From NCBI GenBank assembly GCA_012800885.1, contig JAAZIL010000019.1, forward strand, positions 1 through 5,815: 5,815 bases of DNA. Direction: 5' to 3'. Position 1 is the first letter of the stretch. Every line of letters begins with the position of its first letter. The translations under genes and the position numbers were made by a program. Shown here piece after piece: positions 5,360 through 5,815 of this stretch. Below the pieces are notes generated by a model that did no database searches, had not been told where the DNA came from, and was given only the letters and a program-made list of their open reading frames with translations. This stretch comes from Candidatus Dojkabacteria bacterium. Its GTDB lineage: Bacteria > Patescibacteriota > Dojkabacteria > SC72.

Positions 5360-5815
5360 ATGAAAAGATTTAAAACTGCCATAATTGTAATAATCTGTAT
5401 AACTACCCTCTCAGTTGTTCTCTTCTTTCTCCCTCTTGAAGGCTTCTTACAGAGATTACCTGTAATCAAATCTTTCTATCAAAATACTACCTTAGAGATA
5501 TCTACCCCTAATGGGAAGGTTTCAGTGAAAATTAATGGTAAAGAGTATGGAGAGACTCCAATCAGTATTAAAAACTTACCCGCTGGAACATATATTGTAG
5601 AGTTAACTAAAATATCTTCTCAACAAAGTTTTTACAAAACTCATAAATTTAATATCCCTTTAACAAAGAACAGTGTTTCTATTATTAATATGGAGATTGG
5701 ACCTAATGATCACTTACACGGTGCTATCCTTTACTATGAGAAAGACTCAACAAAGAGTGAGGAGAAGGGGAAAATAACAATAACCTCAGATACAGAAGGT
5801 AGCGATGTATATATC
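5360..5815 (+). CDS. Membrane-anchored PEGA-domain protein (3' partial)
   Basis: The frame stays open to the right edge, giving 152 residues of a longer protein. Residues 7-24 (AIIVIICITTLSVVLFFL) form one N-terminal hydrophobic segment after a basic MKRFK, consistent with a signal anchor and an extracytoplasmic body. There is no lipobox cysteine. A PEGA repeat follows at about 43-84, with VKINGKEYGETPISI and LPAGTYIVEL, the hallmark 'G-x-TP ... L-x-x-G-x-Y-x-V'. A bridging segment (85-135) contains MEIGPNDHLHGAILYYE. A second repeat seems to begin at about 138 (KITITSDTEGSDVYI) and is cut by the window end. PEGA domains are extracellular beta-structures found in surface and S-layer-like proteins, and are common in CPR genomes. 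The protein sits 45 bases after the glycosyltransferase-like gene with its own promoter. A role in cell-surface architecture is inferred. Confidence 0.85.
   Translation, partial: MKRFKTAIIVIICITTLSVVLFFLPLEGFLQRLPVIKSFYQNTTLEISTPNGKVSVKINGKEYGETPISIKNLPAGTYIVELTKISSQQSFYKTHKFNIPLTKNSVSIINMEIGPNDHLHGAILYYEKDSTKSEEKGKITITSDTEGSDVYI

Noticed and set aside
5349..5360. Three-codon ORF (ATG GAT ATA TAA) whose stop overlaps the PEGA gene start.
   Set aside because: Its ATG lies within the predicted -10 box, so it would not be transcribed from that promoter. It is most likely chance.

Overview
The window is a compact, AT-rich stretch (roughly one third G+C by eye) with seven genes, all on the + strand. 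The genes overlap or abut, and the largest gap is 45 bases. Small genes, dense packing, strong divergence of core proteins and a PEGA-domain surface protein next to a degenerate family-4 glycosyltransferase suggest a Candidate Phyla Radiation (Patescibacteria) bacterium. A Microgenomates or Dojkabacteria-like lineage is possible, but that is a guess from protein style, not a match. Internal TGA codons are absent from every gene, and TGA, TAA stops fit the standard bacterial code.

Layout from left to right: the C-terminal end of a RodZ-like cell-shape protein (1-270, cut by the window edge); DNA primase DnaG (298-2016); a class I SAM methyltransferase carrying a C-terminal Trm112-like zinc ribbon (start 1994, or possibly 1979, to 2917), overlapping dnaG; the 16S rRNA dimethyltransferase KsgA/RsmA (2918-3649), starting directly on the previous stop codon; an unrecognised three-helix membrane protein (3662-4102); a multi-pass WecA/TagO/MraY-superfamily glycosyltransferase-4 protein that lacks several active-site aspartates (4106-5314); and the N-terminal part of a membrane-anchored PEGA-repeat protein (5360 to the right edge).

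The first half joins cell-shape, replication and ribosome-maturation genes. The second half (3662 onward) is an envelope group of membrane protein, lipid-carrier sugar transferase-like protein and surface-anchored PEGA protein. Convincing -10 boxes lie so close to the start codons of dnaG, the small membrane protein and the PEGA gene that transcription would begin at, or within a few bases of, the ATG. The window therefore appears to contain three short units headed by leaderless or near-leaderless starts, with translational coupling inside each unit.

The points most worth a second look are the leaderless promoter pattern, the loss of catalytic aspartates in the glycosyltransferase-like protein, the Ser-for-Asn change in the catalytic motif of KsgA, and the methyltransferase-Trm112 fusion abutting ksgA. 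No CRISPR array, mobile element, tRNA, rRNA or convincing terminator was seen. I found no clearly new multi-gene system.
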